DNA of 42,714 bases from Paenibacillus albidus (GCF_014644435.1 NZ_BMKR01000050.1:1-42714); one strand, 5' to 3'; shown: positions 33,444 through 41,695, counted from the first letter of the stretch. The notes: a model not told the origin generated them from the letters alone. Program-made: numbers and translations.

Positions 33444-33689
33444 ACTTCCTCCGATTGATTTGATTTCCACTTTTTTTTCTTATATGACTTTAACATTACG
33501 ATAATGCTTTAGTCCAGATCAAAAGAGTGGATGGAACTTATTGTATTTCGCTGAGCCTAAAGTGGCTTCATGATGAGTTTCTGCTCTCTTAATAAATCGC
33601 TTTTGAGTAAGTTTCTTTCAGAACGTCTGGGTCTATGATATATTTTTAATAATCAATTTACAAATATGAGTTAGGGGAGCGGAGTCCAA

Positions 33690-33977
33690 ATGATTAAACA
33701 TATTGTATTTTTTAAACTGAAAGACCGGTCGGAAGAAAGTGTGGCGGCAACGGTTGCCGTACTCCGCAATATGGAGGGCAAAATTCCGCAGCTGCTCTCC
33801 ATCGAGGTTGGTGCAGACATCCTTCACTCCGAGCGTTCTTTCGATATTGCACTTGTGACGGTGGTAGCTTCCCTGGAAGATTTGCAGGCGTATCAGGTGC
33901 ATCCGGCGCATAAGGAAGTTATCGCCCACATTAACGAAGTGAAGGATGTTTCCTTTGCTGTTGATTATGAGCTGTAG
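33690..33977 (+). CDS. Dabb family stress-response protein
   Basis: A 95-residue dimeric alpha/beta-barrel (Dabb, PF07876) protein. The start MIKHIVFFKLKD, the middle HSERSFDIALVTVVASLEDLQAYQVHPAHKEV (positions ~47-77) and the end SFAVDYEL match the family closely. Dabb proteins are small dimers linked to stress responses or acting as unusual cyclases. ATG at 33690 follows GGGGAG. Its function in this genome is unknown. Confidence 0.93.
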   Translation: MIKHIVFFKLKDRSEESVAATVAVLRNMEGKIPQLLSIEVGADILHSERSFDIALVTVVASLEDLQAYQVHPAHKEVIAHINEVKDVSFAVDYEL

Positions 33978-34028
33978 GCTGGACTGAGATAAGGTGAAGA
34001 CCATTAAATCCCTGGGGCGGTGGACGTA

Positions 34029-34139
34029 ATGCGTGAGCTTGAATATCCGATGGAAGCGTTGACTTACATGATTGTGTTTATCGCTGCCTGTATTGTGATG
34101 TTTTTTTGGCTGAAACGGCGCGGCAAACGCGGCAAGTAG
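34029..34139 (+). CDS. Small single-pass membrane protein
   Basis: A 36-residue open frame: a short acidic start (MRELEYPM), one membrane helix (ALTYMIVFIAACIVMFFWL) and a very basic tail (KRRGKRGK). The positive-inside rule puts the tail in the cytoplasm. ATG at 34029 follows GGGGCGGTGG, a fair ribosome binding site. It lies between the Dabb and YutE genes in the same direction. The composition is what a real small membrane protein looks like, but there is no recognised family. Confidence 0.5.
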   Translation: MRELEYPMEALTYMIVFIAACIVMFFWLKRRGKRGK

Positions 34140-34184
34140 ACAGAGCCTCTCTTTACTCACTACATTTTACTTGGAGGTATGGCT

Positions 34185-34628
34185 GTGTATTATGTGAACC
34201 GGAAACAAATAGAGAATATTCTGGGACAGATTCCCGATATCGTAACGGGTCTGCGGGCCGCGGCAGGATCTTGGGACGGCGGAACGTTAATGGGACTGGT
34301 GCAGGAACGTTCCCTGCATTTGGCGATTGAAGTGGTGACGGATGTAGGGAGCTGTCTGATCGATGGCTTCATCATGCGCGACGCAGGAAGTTATGAGGAT
34401 ATCATCTCTATTATTCACGAGGAAAAAGTGTTCGCAGGACCCGGCATCTATGAGAGGATGATCGAGCTGGTTGCCCTCCGCAAGCCGCTGGTGCAGGATT
34501 ATTACGTCTGGGACCGCAGCAGCCTGCATTCTTTGACAACGGTGCTCCCTGAGGTGCTGGAGCATTTTGCCGCTGAGGTACGCACTTATCTGGACCAGGA
34601 ATTGGGAACGGATCTGCCCACATCCTAA
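34185..34628 (+). CDS. yutE: DUF86/HepT-like protein (YutE family)
   Basis: A 147-residue protein similar to Bacillus subtilis YutE. The shared blocks are VYYVNRKQIENILG at the start, DVGSCLIDGFIMRDAGSYED in the middle and YLDQELG at the end. The family is related to HepT ribonucleases of HEPN toxin-antitoxin pairs, but the RxxxxH motif is not visible and there is no MNT partner gene nearby, so toxin activity is unlikely. GTG at 34185 is used because GGAGGT lies 6 bases before it; the ATG at 34179 is too close. Confidence 0.86.
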   Translation: MYYVNRKQIENILGQIPDIVTGLRAAAGSWDGGTLMGLVQERSLHLAIEVVTDVGSCLIDGFIMRDAGSYEDIISIIHEEKVFAGPGIYERMIELVALRKPLVQDYYVWDRSSLHSLTTVLPEVLEHFAAEVRTYLDQELGTDLPTS

Positions 34629-34695
34629 GGTGACGGGCTGACGGACCAAGAAGAGAGAGGTAAGGCGACAGCCGGAAAGAGAGGAGGGGCTTACG

Positions 34696-35361
34696 ATGAA
34701 AAAGGGGCAGGAGAGCGGTACGACCAGGCAGATGATTATGACACTGCTCAAGAGGAAAGGGGCGCTGACCATCGGTGCGCTGGCGGAAGAGCTGGGGATT
34801 ACCGAGATGGGCGTGCGCCGCCATGTGCTGCAGCTGGAACAGGAATCGCTTGCCAAGACCAAGGTGGTGCGGCAGGCGATGGGGCGTCCGCTGCATATCT
34901 ATTCTCTGACGGAGCAGGCTGAGGATTATTTTCCAAAAAGCTACCACAATCTGGCGCTGGAGCTGCTGCGCGAGCTGGATCACGAAAGCGGAGCCGGGGC
35001 TGTGAATGTCCTGTTCGAAGGCCGCCGCCGCCGGCTGCTCGCCCAGTATGCCCCGATGATGGAGCGCGCGAGTCTGGAGGATCGGGTTGCCGAGCTGTCC
35101 TCCATACAGAATGCCGGCGGATATATGGCGGAGTGGGAGCGCGAAGCGGACGGCTCCTATGTTCTGCGGGAGTACAACTGTCCGATCCGCCAGGTAGCGT
35201 CCCAATACCGCAAAGCCTGCGAGTGCGAGCAAAGTCTGTTCGAGGAGCTGCTGGATGCCAAGGTTACACGCAGTGAATGTATGGCGGAAGGCGGCGGGTG
35301 CTGCCGATATTCCATCATGCCCAAACCCACAGACAAAACTTCGCCAAAAGGCTTAAACTGA
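34696..35361 (+). CDS. HTH regulator with Fe-S-type cysteine cluster (SufR-like)
   Basis: A 221-residue regulator of the COG2345 type. The N-terminal winged helix (ALTIGALAEELGITEMGVRRH) occupies residues ~12-75. The C-terminal half has cysteines at 162, 175, 177, 195, 202 and 203. The spacing C162-x12-C175 and the block NCPIRQ to CCRYSI follow cyanobacterial SufR, which holds an iron-sulfur cluster. ATG at 34696 follows GGAGGGG. It probably senses iron-sulfur status or redox state; the target genes are not visible here, although an IscA-like gene lies 4 kb downstream. Confidence 0.83.
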   Translation: MKKGQESGTTRQMIMTLLKRKGALTIGALAEELGITEMGVRRHVLQLEQESLAKTKVVRQAMGRPLHIYSLTEQAEDYFPKSYHNLALELLRELDHESGAGAVNVLFEGRRRRLLAQYAPMMERASLEDRVAELSSIQNAGGYMAEWEREADGSYVLREYNCPIRQVASQYRKACECEQSLFEELLDAKVTRSECMAEGGGCCRYSIMPKPTDKTSPKGLN

Positions 35362-35457
35362 GTCACAGGACAAACTCCTGCTGCTTATGATAAAGCAGAT
35401 ATAGGCATTAGCCCGGTAGGGCCGGGAGAACCGTGAACTCAAAGGAGAGATGAAACG

Positions 35458-35889
35458 ATGAAAAAGGATACCAAAAGCTTACTGTGGGGACTCGCAGCCG
35501 GAAGTGTGATCGGATCGATAACTGCGCTGTTATTCGCCCCCAAGCCGGGTAAGGAGTTGCGCAAGGATATCGCCGAGGGGACTGCGGCCAGTCTGGAGAA
35601 GATTCAGGAGACAGCGGTCCAGGTAAGCGACAAAAGCGTCGAGATCTACGGCAAAGCTAAAGACACGGTAGAACAGGTAGTATGCGATGTCCGGGACTGG
35701 GGCAAACAGATCACCGATGCGGGCACGGAAGACAATAAGCTCGCAGTCAGCGGAATAGCCGCTGTGGAAGCTGCGGTTGCTCTGGTGAATGCCATTCGGG
35801 AAGCGGAAGATACGGCCGTGGCCGTCAGCGCCGAGCGGACTTCCGGGGGCAATACGCAGGATGATCTCAAGAAAGACGAATCCATTTAG
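35458..35889 (+). CDS. YtxH-family general stress protein
   Basis: A 143-residue protein. It opens with the YtxH signature, LLWGLAAGSVIGSITALLFAPKPGKELRKDI, at about residues 9-39: one membrane helix and the conserved APKxGKELR. The rest is a long amphipathic helix with alanine and charged residues. The family is induced by general stress in Bacilli; exact function is unknown. ATG at 35458 follows AAAGGAGAG. It ends at a terminator. Confidence 0.92.
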   Translation: MKKDTKSLLWGLAAGSVIGSITALLFAPKPGKELRKDIAEGTAASLEKIQETAVQVSDKSVEIYGKAKDTVEQVVCDVRDWGKQITDAGTEDNKLAVSGIAAVEAAVALVNAIREAEDTAVAVSAERTSGGNTQDDLKKDESI

Positions 35890-35905
35890 AAATGCCGCTA
35901 GCTGC

Positions 35906-35944
35906 AAGGCCGCTTTCTCCGCTTACCGGCGGGGAAGCGGCTTT
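35906..35944 (+). terminator. Terminator after the ytxH-like gene
   Basis: GCCGCTTTCTCCGC pairs with GCGGGGAAGCGGC across TTACCG, followed by TTTAAT. Short T tract. Confidence 0.7.
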
Positions 35945-36073
35945 AATAATGTTTGGTGGCTTGAACTGAAGCGGGAAATGGAGTAATATCTGCAATTGGG
36001 GCTGAAAGCCAGGTACATTTTCTGGAGGCCTTACATAAGCTACTCAAAACAAGTAGAAGGAAGCGGTGTGTTC

Positions 36074-36880
36074 GTGCAGCAAGCGATAGCAATATTGGAC
36101 TCAGGAGTGGGAGGCTTGACGGTGGTCAAGGAAGTGATGAGGCAGCTCCCGCGGGAGAAGATCATTTATTTCGGAGACACGGCAAGGGCCCCGTACGGAC
36201 CCCGTTCGACCGAGGAAGTGAAATTGTTCACCGAACAAATTGTAGATTATCTCATTCAATTCAATCCCAAAATGATCGTGATCGCCTGCAATACGGCAAC
36301 GGCGGCTGCGCTTGATTATATCTCGGCGAAGGTGTCCATCCCCGTCATCGGAGTGATTCATCCGGGTGCCCGGGCTGCAATCAGCGCCACCAAAACCGGC
36401 CAGGTCGGTGTGATTGGTACAGTAGGGACCATTGGCAGCGGGGCATACACGGCGGCTTTGCAGCAGCTCTCTCCGTTTGTACAGGTGGTCAGTCTGGCCT
36501 GTCCATCGCTTGTGCCGCTCGTTGAGCAGGGGATGTTCCGCTCGGAGGAGAGCGCGGGCGTGGTGGAAATGGAGCTTGCCGACATTAAGAACCGCCATAT
36601 TGATACTTTGATTCTGGGCTGCACTCATTATCCTTTTCTGATTGAACCCATCGGCAGGTCGATGGGACCCGAAGTTAAGCTGATCAGCTCGGCGGATGAA
36701 ACCGCACGGGAAATCAGCACCATTCTGTACGATAAAGGAAAGCTGGCCAGCGGGGATGAGAGCCCGATTCACCAGTTCTTTTGCAGCGGGGATGCCGAGA
36801 TGTTCCAGCGAATCGCGCGTGATTGGCTGGGCGAGCAGATCAGACGTACACCTGTGGTCTGGCAGGTATCCTCGTTATAG
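36074..36880 (+). CDS. racE: Glutamate racemase (RacE/MurI)
   Basis: A 268-residue enzyme that makes D-glutamate for peptidoglycan. The two catalytic cysteines are C72 in ACNTATAAAL and C183 in LGCTHYPF; D9 in ILDSGVGGLTV completes the site. The length is usual. GTG at 36074 is chosen because it matches the start of Bacillus RacE and has AAGGAAG 10 bases upstream; the frame is open to 35996, and a GTG at 36068 is possible. It is monocistronic, with a terminator 60 bp after the stop. Confidence 0.96.
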   Translation: MQQAIAILDSGVGGLTVVKEVMRQLPREKIIYFGDTARAPYGPRSTEEVKLFTEQIVDYLIQFNPKMIVIACNTATAAALDYISAKVSIPVIGVIHPGARAAISATKTGQVGVIGTVGTIGSGAYTAALQQLSPFVQVVSLACPSLVPLVEQGMFRSEESAGVVEMELADIKNRHIDTLILGCTHYPFLIEPIGRSMGPEVKLISSADETAREISTILYDKGKLASGDESPIHQFFCSGDAEMFQRIARDWLGEQIRRTPVVWQVSSL

Positions 36881-36941
36881 GTGCAGACCGTTCCGAAGCG
36901 AATAGGGACAAACTGTCGGCAACGAAAGAAAGGCTAAGCCA

Positions 36942-36989
36942 CGAGGCTGTCCCATGAGTGGATTATTCTACGAATGAGACAGTCTTTTT
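36942..36989 (+). terminator. Terminator of racE
   Basis: AGGCTGTCCCAT pairs with ATGAGACAGTCT across a loop of about 20 bases, followed by TTTTTG. Confidence 0.75.
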
Positions 36990-37009
36990 GATTCTAACAA
37001 TCGTAACAG

Positions 37010-37055
37010 CAGAGCAGCGATTCCCCGTTACCCGGAGAATCGCTGCTCTGTGTTT
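37010..37055 (+). repeat. Dispersed hairpin, second copy
   Basis: CAGAGCAGCGATTC / GAATCGCTGCTCTG stem with loop CCCGTTACCCGGA. The stem is identical to that at 26241. No gene ends nearby except racE, 130 bp upstream, which already has a terminator, so this copy looks like a mobile or repeated element rather than a dedicated terminator. Confidence 0.85.
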
Positions 37056-37221
37056 GTAGTCTGCCCGAAGCAGAAATCCGTGAAATCCCCGGTTGCCGGC
37101 AGCTAGGAAATGAAAAGCAACGAGCGGATCGATCTGGAACGGGCGATGGAGCGAATGTGCGAAATACCGGCATGCCTTGGTGCACTGGGATGGATGATAG
37201 ATGGGTGATTTCCTGGTAGTG

Positions 37222-37324
<103 letters not shown>

Positions 37325-37796
37325 CTTTGGTTTGACTGCACTTTGTGCAGCAGAACACGGGCAAACCTGGCTTTTTTTCGGTTTCGCTGCATTTTGTGCA
37401 TCAGGAAAGGTAGAACGGGCCTAGATTTCGATGTTTTCGATGTTTCCGATGTACAAAATATATCAGAATGGCCTTTCGAGCCCCTCCTGGCGCATTTTGG
37501 CTGTACTAAATGCACTGAAACGCGTAGCCGGCTAAACTGGCCGCGTCAGAGAGGCATTGTTGGAAGGGGTGGCCGGCATTTTTCATAGACCAGAGGGCGT
37601 AACAAAGGCAAATGTCTACCCGTCTCGTGAGGTGTCCCAAGCAGCCATTTCCGGATTCTGAGATACCCCTTTCATGTGGGACAGAGGGGGCTGCATACAA
37701 TGGAGTAGAGGGCTGTGTCCCGCTCTTCTTGTAGTGCACCTGCAGGGAAGTTAAACAATGGGACGACGGCAACTTAAGGCCGAGAGGATGAGTCAT

Positions 37797-39011
37797 ATGC
37801 AGCAATATATAACACGCAGGGGAGATACCGTCAGCCGAATTGCTGCCGTACATGGACTGACACCGGAGCATGTCATCCAGAGCAATCCCTGGGCAGGCAG
37901 ACAACCGTATCTGTATCCGGGCCAGGTTCTGTTCCTGCCTTCAGCTCCCCGCAAAAGGTACGCGGTACAGGAGGGCGACGACGCGGGCCGGATAGCGGCC
38001 CTGTTCGGCATTCAAGTGGAGGCGCTGGAGCAGCTCAATCCAGGTGTGACCTCTGGCCACTGCTGCACAACAGGGAAAGTGCTGGTAATCCCTGCGTCCG
38101 GGCCGCAGCGCGTAGTCCGGCTTCGCGGCGAATATGGACCCAGGGAGCTGCAAGAGGATATCGACAAACTGATCGAAAAGTACCCCTTTATCGGCAAGGA
38201 TGAAATAGGTAAAAGTGTCCTGGGTAAGCCGCTGCATGTACTGCGTATAGGTTCAGGCCTGAGACATTTGCATATCAACGCCGCTTTGCATGCCAATGAA
38301 TGGCTGACCTCACCTTGTCTGATGTCTTTTATAGAGGAATATGCGGCAGCTTATGCCGCAGGCTGCACCTGGAATGGCCATGATCCCCGAGAATGGTATA
38401 ACCGCTGGACGGTCTGGGCGGTCCCCATGGCCAATCCGGACGGGGTGGAGCTGGTGCAGGAGGGGGCGGCAACGGACCATCCGTATTATGAACAGCTGCG
38501 GCAATGGAATGGAGGGCGCCGCGGCTTTCGCCACTGGAAAGCCAATATCCGCGGGGTTGATTTGGGCGACCAGTTCCCGGCGCATTGGGAGGAAGAGCGT
38601 GCCCGGCGGAAGGTCGCGGGACCTGCACCACGCGATTACAGCGGTCCGGCTCCGCTGAGTGAGCCGGAAGCTGCAGCGCTTACGGCATGGGCTGAAGCGT
38701 ATCCCGGCTCTGCGGCAGTTTCCCTGCACACCCAGGGGGGAGAAATTTACTGGAACTACCGTGGGTTTGAGCCGCCGGGCAGCAGGGAACTGGCTGCCCT
38801 TCTGGGTGCGGCGAGCGGCTACCGGGCGGTAGAGCTGACCGGCAGCGATGCGGGTTATAAGGATTGGTTCATCCAGGTGTTCCGCCAGCCGGGCTTTACG
38901 GTAGAGCTGGGAATCGGCAAGAATCCGCTTCCGCTGGCTGATTTTGAAGACATGGCTGTGGAAGCCGGATATATTCTTGCCTCGCTTCTCTCCAAGGAGT
39001 CAGAAAAATGA
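37797..39011 (+). CDS. LysM-M14 peptidase (gamma-D-glutamyl-diaminopimelate peptidase type)
   Basis: A 404-residue protein with two N-terminal LysM cell-wall-binding repeats (about residues 3-50 and 54-100) and a zinc carboxypeptidase (M14) domain from about 110. Zinc ligands are H165 and E168 (HANE), with the third histidine in SLHTQG. The catalytic glutamate is in FTVELGIG. This is the arrangement of endopeptidase I from Lysinibacillus sphaericus and Bacillus YqgT, which cut D-Glu-Dap bonds during sporulation or wall turnover. No signal peptide is seen. ATG at 37797 has GAGAGG 9 bases upstream; ATGs at 37788 and 37758 are alternatives. Confidence 0.93.
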   Translation: MQQYITRRGDTVSRIAAVHGLTPEHVIQSNPWAGRQPYLYPGQVLFLPSAPRKRYAVQEGDDAGRIAALFGIQVEALEQLNPGVTSGHCCTTGKVLVIPASGPQRVVRLRGEYGPRELQEDIDKLIEKYPFIGKDEIGKSVLGKPLHVLRIGSGLRHLHINAALHANEWLTSPCLMSFIEEYAAAYAAGCTWNGHDPREWYNRWTVWAVPMANPDGVELVQEGAATDHPYYEQLRQWNGGRRGFRHWKANIRGVDLGDQFPAHWEEERARRKVAGPAPRDYSGPAPLSEPEAAALTAWAEAYPGSAAVSLHTQGGEIYWNYRGFEPPGSRELAALLGAASGYRAVELTGSDAGYKDWFIQVFRQPGFTVELGIGKNPLPLADFEDMAVEAGYILASLLSKESEK

Positions 39012-39038
39012 AACATTTTCAGGAAATTTGCGTAAGAT

Positions 39039-39096
39039 AGGGCATAGGGTATGGCCGCTGTTGTCTCTATACGAATTCCGCGGCTGTGCCCTTTTT
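39039..39096 (+). terminator. Terminator of the peptidase gene
   Basis: AGGGCA and GGCCGC on the left pair with GCGGC and TGCCCT on the right across about 22 bases, followed by TTTTTG. Confidence 0.75.
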
Positions 39097-39114
39097 GATA
39101 AAAGGAGGGCCATC

Positions 39115-39366
39115 ATGAAACTTAGAAAACTGCTGTCGCTCAAGCAATGGTCCCATATTTTACGCAATACCTGGCAATACGTCATTTCTCCGCAGGTGGC
39201 CATTCCGGACAAGCTGTTGTTTACCGTTCCTGTTCTGCTCTACTGGATACTGCCGGACCTGATGCCGTTTATGCCGATTGATGACATTGGGGTTACAATG
39301 CTGCTTATGGGCTGGTTCGTAGCGAGAATGGAGCGGAAATATCCCGATTTGAAGGCGAAAAGATGA
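39115..39366 (+). CDS. DUF1232 (YkvA-like) small membrane protein
   Basis: An 83-residue protein with one hydrophobic stretch (KLLFTVPVLLYWILPDLMPF) and the DUF1232 hallmark P(x)2-P-x-DD-I-G, here FMPIDDIGVTMLL. It ends in a basic tail (RMERKYPDLKAKR). ATG at 39115 follows AAAGGAGGG; the frame is open to 38944 but that part overlaps the peptidase gene. The family's function is unknown. Confidence 0.82.
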   Translation: MKLRKLLSLKQWSHILRNTWQYVISPQVAIPDKLLFTVPVLLYWILPDLMPFMPIDDIGVTMLLMGWFVARMERKYPDLKAKR

Positions 39367-39492
39367 AGGTTTCGCGAATTTTCACAGATCCAACCCGGAC
39401 CAATTTCGTTAATATGGTTGCTTTTAGGCGCGATGTTCCTTTAAAATAAATTATTGAGTATTTAAACTATAGTGTCGGGAGATGGATTTGGG

Positions 39493-39795
39493 ATGAACGT
39501 CAAAATTACCCGCAATGCGGCTAAAGTGATAAAGAAACAATTGGAGCTTGAAGGCAACAGCGAGCTGAAGCTTCGTGTCGCCATAACCCATGCCCACGGC
39601 GATCATGCCCACTACGGACTGGATTTGGACACGCCTAAAGAGAATGATGTGGTTGTATCCACCGACAAGGAGATCGACGTTATTCTTGAGCCGGGTCAGC
39701 CGCTGCTGGATGGTGTGAAGATTGATTATCTGTATTTTCCGCAGGAAGGTTTTGTTATAACTAATCCGTCAAAAGGAAATCATGGCGATCACTAA
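39493..39795 (+). CDS. IscA/HesB-like protein without the usual cysteines
   Basis: A 100-residue protein with the fold signature of Fe-S biogenesis A-type proteins (PF01521): KITRNAAKVIKKQLE at the start, GLDLDTPKENDVVV in the middle and the end YLYFPQEGFVITNPS. The three conserved cysteines of IscA are absent, as in the YneR-like paralogues of Bacilli. Instead it has ITHAHGDHAHYG, five histidines and an aspartate in a short stretch, which might bind metal. ATG at 39493 follows GGGAGATGG. Confidence 0.82.
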   Translation: MNVKITRNAAKVIKKQLELEGNSELKLRVAITHAHGDHAHYGLDLDTPKENDVVVSTDKEIDVILEPGQPLLDGVKIDYLYFPQEGFVITNPSKGNHGDH

Positions 39796-39836
39796 GCATT
39801 CGCCCCGGACTTCCGGACATAAAGAAGGGTTGTTTC

Positions 39837-40082
39837 ATGGCTAACGATATACGAGTGTGCGATAAATGTAATTATACGAGCATGAAGAGCATCGTGCCGA
39901 AGCTGCGCAAGATGGCTCCCGACGCAGACATCAAGATTGGCTGCAAGTCCTACTGCGGACCCTGCGGCAAAAGAGCTTTTGTCTATATCAACGGCCGTTA
40001 CGTCAGTGCTCCGAACGAAGAAGAAGTGCTGAAGAAAGTGGAAGCCTTCGTGAAGAAACCGGCTGCCGTCGTTCAGGAATAG
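39837..40082 (+). CDS. yuzB: DUF1450 protein (YuzB family)
   Basis: An 81-residue protein with the DUF1450 cysteine pattern: VCDKC at residues 7-11, then CKSYCGPCGKRAFVYINGRYVSA at about 36-58. The close match in spacing and in the YINGRYV tail identifies it as YuzB. It may bind a metal or an iron-sulfur cluster. ATG at 39837 follows GAAGGG, 41 bp after the IscA-like gene, so the two may be one transcript. A dispersed hairpin follows. Confidence 0.92.
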   Translation: MANDIRVCDKCNYTSMKSIVPKLRKMAPDADIKIGCKSYCGPCGKRAFVYINGRYVSAPNEEEVLKKVEAFVKKPAAVVQE

Positions 40083-40123
40083 AATATGACAGCCAACCTC
40101 TATTAAAATCACAAGGAAAAGTA

Positions 40124-40173
40124 AGCAGGGCAGCGATTCTCCCGTTATTGGAGGATCGCTGCCCTGCTTTTTT
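40124..40173 (+). terminator. Dispersed hairpin, third copy, acting as terminator of yuzB
   Basis: AGCAGGGCAGCGATTCTCC and the complementary GGAGGATCGCTGCCCTGCT pair around CGTTATT, followed by TTTTTT. It shares GCAGCGATTC and ATCGCTGC with the copies at 26241 and 37010. Confidence 0.88.
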
Positions 40174-40430
40174 GGTTGAGAGTAGCTTGCTTTCCGAGAT
40201 TGTGAGCAAGCGAATGCCATCCGGCCTCCAGGGTGACTTTCTCCATCCCTCGAAACAGAAACCGCCGGAATTCCCCTTGGTTCTTCAGTTGCCCAAATAC
40301 ACTTTCCGGCTCCGTCATACGCTTTACCGCAAGCGCGTAGCCTTCACGGGTATCCGTCGGTCTTGGGTGTACGCTGTAGGCTAAGATGAACTGATTTCGG
40401 TGCCGATCTGCACATTGTATCAAGGCTTCA
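40145..40430 (-). pseudogene. IS1182-type transposase remnant with internal deletion
   Basis: A minus-strand fragment of about 92 residues. The first part, FILAYSVHPRPTDTR, belongs to the middle of an IS1182/DUF772 transposase. It is joined directly to the C-terminal block MTEPESVFGQLKNQGEFRRF and VTLEAGWHSLAHNL. A stretch between them that intact transposases carry is missing. The N-terminal half is absent. The 3' end runs into the dispersed hairpin and the 5' end stops next to a boundary motif at 40436. Confidence 0.85.
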
Positions 40431-40435
40431 GCTCG

Positions 40436-40455
40436 CTAACGGGCAGTGTAAGTAT
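40436..40455 (+). repeat. Boundary motif 1 of the cassette-like array
   Basis: CTAACGGGCAGTGTAAGTAT. It matches the first ten positions of the motif well and the rest poorly. It marks the left end of the array, next to the transposase remnant. Confidence 0.5.
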
Positions 40456-40515
40456 ACTCCGAGTCATGATTGAGACTAAATAAGAATCATATGATCTGAT
40501 AATCCAGTTTATTTG

Positions 40516-40553
40516 TAGACAACTATTTATAATGTCTATATAATTTATAGACA
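40516..40553 (+). promoter_or_regulatory. Promoter and palindromic operator of the DinB gene
   Basis: TAGACA at 40516-40521, 17 bases, TATAAT at 40539-40544. The palindrome TGTCTAT-7-ATAGACA at 40533-40553 lies over the -10, and the -35 contains a third TAGACA half-site. A repressor binding here would block the promoter; its identity is unknown. Confidence 0.55.
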
Positions 40554-40603
40554 AATATAAATTTGTTTTGTTTATCTTATGTTATTTGATAAGGAGGAGA
40601 AAG

Positions 40604-41159
40604 GTGAGCAGAACAGGAAATCAAGAATCAGCAGACATCACTCGCAAGGCTTTGAACTTCCAGTTCCAGATATCATTGCAACTGCTGGAATACCATCTGT
40701 CTGGTCTTGAAGAGGCAGAGTATCACTGGCGTCCCGCTGAGCAGGGGTTACATATTTCTAAGATATCGGATAATTTGGTGTGCAGATTGGCCAGAATCAG
40801 AAGATTACAATATTGGTCCCGCCAGTATAGCCTGGTTAACATGGCATATTACGTTCTGGTGGTCAATGGTACTTGACTATTCATTTGGGAGTGGAACATT
40901 GAATCGAGAAGACGTAATTTGTCTCGGGAATATCCAAGAAACGAGAGGGGAATTATATGAGTTACGAAGCGAATGGGAATCAGCATTGTCTACGTTGTTG
41001 GATGATGAGTATCTTGACAGTAATCGTACAAAATGGCCGTTCGCCGAAAAGCCGTTTTATGAGTTAGCAGCATGGCTAAATCTTGAGTTGATGAAGAATG
41101 CGGCTGAATTTGGTTATTGTCGGTTCCTATACGCATCTAGATATCCTTGGAGAAATTAA
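40604..41159 (+). pseudogene. DinB-family gene with a frameshift
   Basis: GTG at 40604 (AAGGAGG upstream) begins a DinB-like four-helix protein: QFQISLQLLEYHLSGLEEAE and HWRPAEQGLHISK. At TTT 40774-40776 the frame shifts by one base and the match continues as WCADWPESEDYNIG, SIAWLTWHITFWWSMVLD and LNLELMKNAAEFGY, ending at TAA 41159. Removing one T restores an intact ~185-residue protein with the metal-site histidine in LTWHI. DinB-family proteins are small metal-dependent enzymes or thiol transferases. It is either a recent pseudogene or a sequencing error in a T run. Confidence 0.88.
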
Positions 41160-41199
41160 ATGATCAGTAACTGATGGTCATAAGAAGATACGTTATTCT

Positions 41200-41223
41200 G
41201 CTAACAGATCACGATAGCTCAAT
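41200..41223 (+). repeat. Boundary motif 2
   Basis: CTAACAGATCACGATAGCTC then AATA, 40 bp after the DinB stop and preceded by CGTTATT. It matches motif 5 at 20 of 24 positions. Confidence 0.75.
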
Positions 41224-41516
41224 ACATCAGCGGCAGTCTACGACTTTATTTCTAGTCCATGGCTGCCGAGACTTTATTTGTGAATGGTGCGGAAGTCCGG
41301 GCGCCGGCGTCCGGCCAACCACATGAAGGGAAATATTCTCCCGCATGGTGAATGTACAAAAGCCCCCCCCCTTTGAAATGGATGTTCCCACTTCCAGTTT
41401 ACCAAAGAAGGGGTTCTTTTTTGTCTTGGCTATGTTAAACTTTGTTGATGATATTTGATTATACGAACTAATGTTCTGTAATTAGGGCAATATCACTGTT
41501 CGGAGATGATTTACCC

Positions 41517-41609
41517 ATGGATTTAAAGGAGAGACTTGCTGATACATTGGTGAAATCATGCCTGTTTTCTGTGACCGATACGAATGACAAACTTCGGCTT
41601 TCTGCTTAA
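41517..41609 (+). CDS. Possible 30-residue ORF in a cassette interval
   Basis: ATG at 41517 with GGAG 11 bases upstream opens a short charged frame (MDLKERLADTLVKSCLFS...) ending at TAA 41609, ten bases before boundary motif 3. The start looks real, but the frame may be only the truncated front of a larger gene. No family is recognised. Confidence 0.3.
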   Translation: MDLKERLADTLVKSCLFSVTDTNDKLRLSA

Positions 41610-41618
41610 CTTGTTAAA

Positions 41619-41641
41619 CTAACGGGCAGGATAATTCAGTA
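41619..41641 (+). repeat. Boundary motif 3
   Basis: CTAACGGGCAGGATAATTCA then GTA, one base shorter than motif 5 but matching at its start and at GATA-TTCA-TA. It is preceded by TTGTTAAA. Confidence 0.7.
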
Positions 41642-41695
41642 AAACCGACGAATAATCTGAAAAAGGCAGTTTTCTGATAAGGGGGAAGTCTGACA

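Larger units (their letters stand above)
41160..41695. other. Cassette interval with little coding content
   Basis: After boundary motif 2 (41200) there is a CGGCAG/CTGCCG hairpin (41231-41268), an inverted repeat near CCGGGCGCCGGCGTCCGG (about 41298), a run of nine C residues (41363-41371) and a 30-codon frame. Otherwise nothing recognisable. It may be a decayed cassette. Confidence 0.5.

Noticed and set aside
34185..34628. HepT-type toxin of a HEPN/MNT pair
   Set aside because: The RxxxxH catalytic motif is not visible and there is no nucleotidyltransferase antitoxin gene beside it; the YutE match is better.
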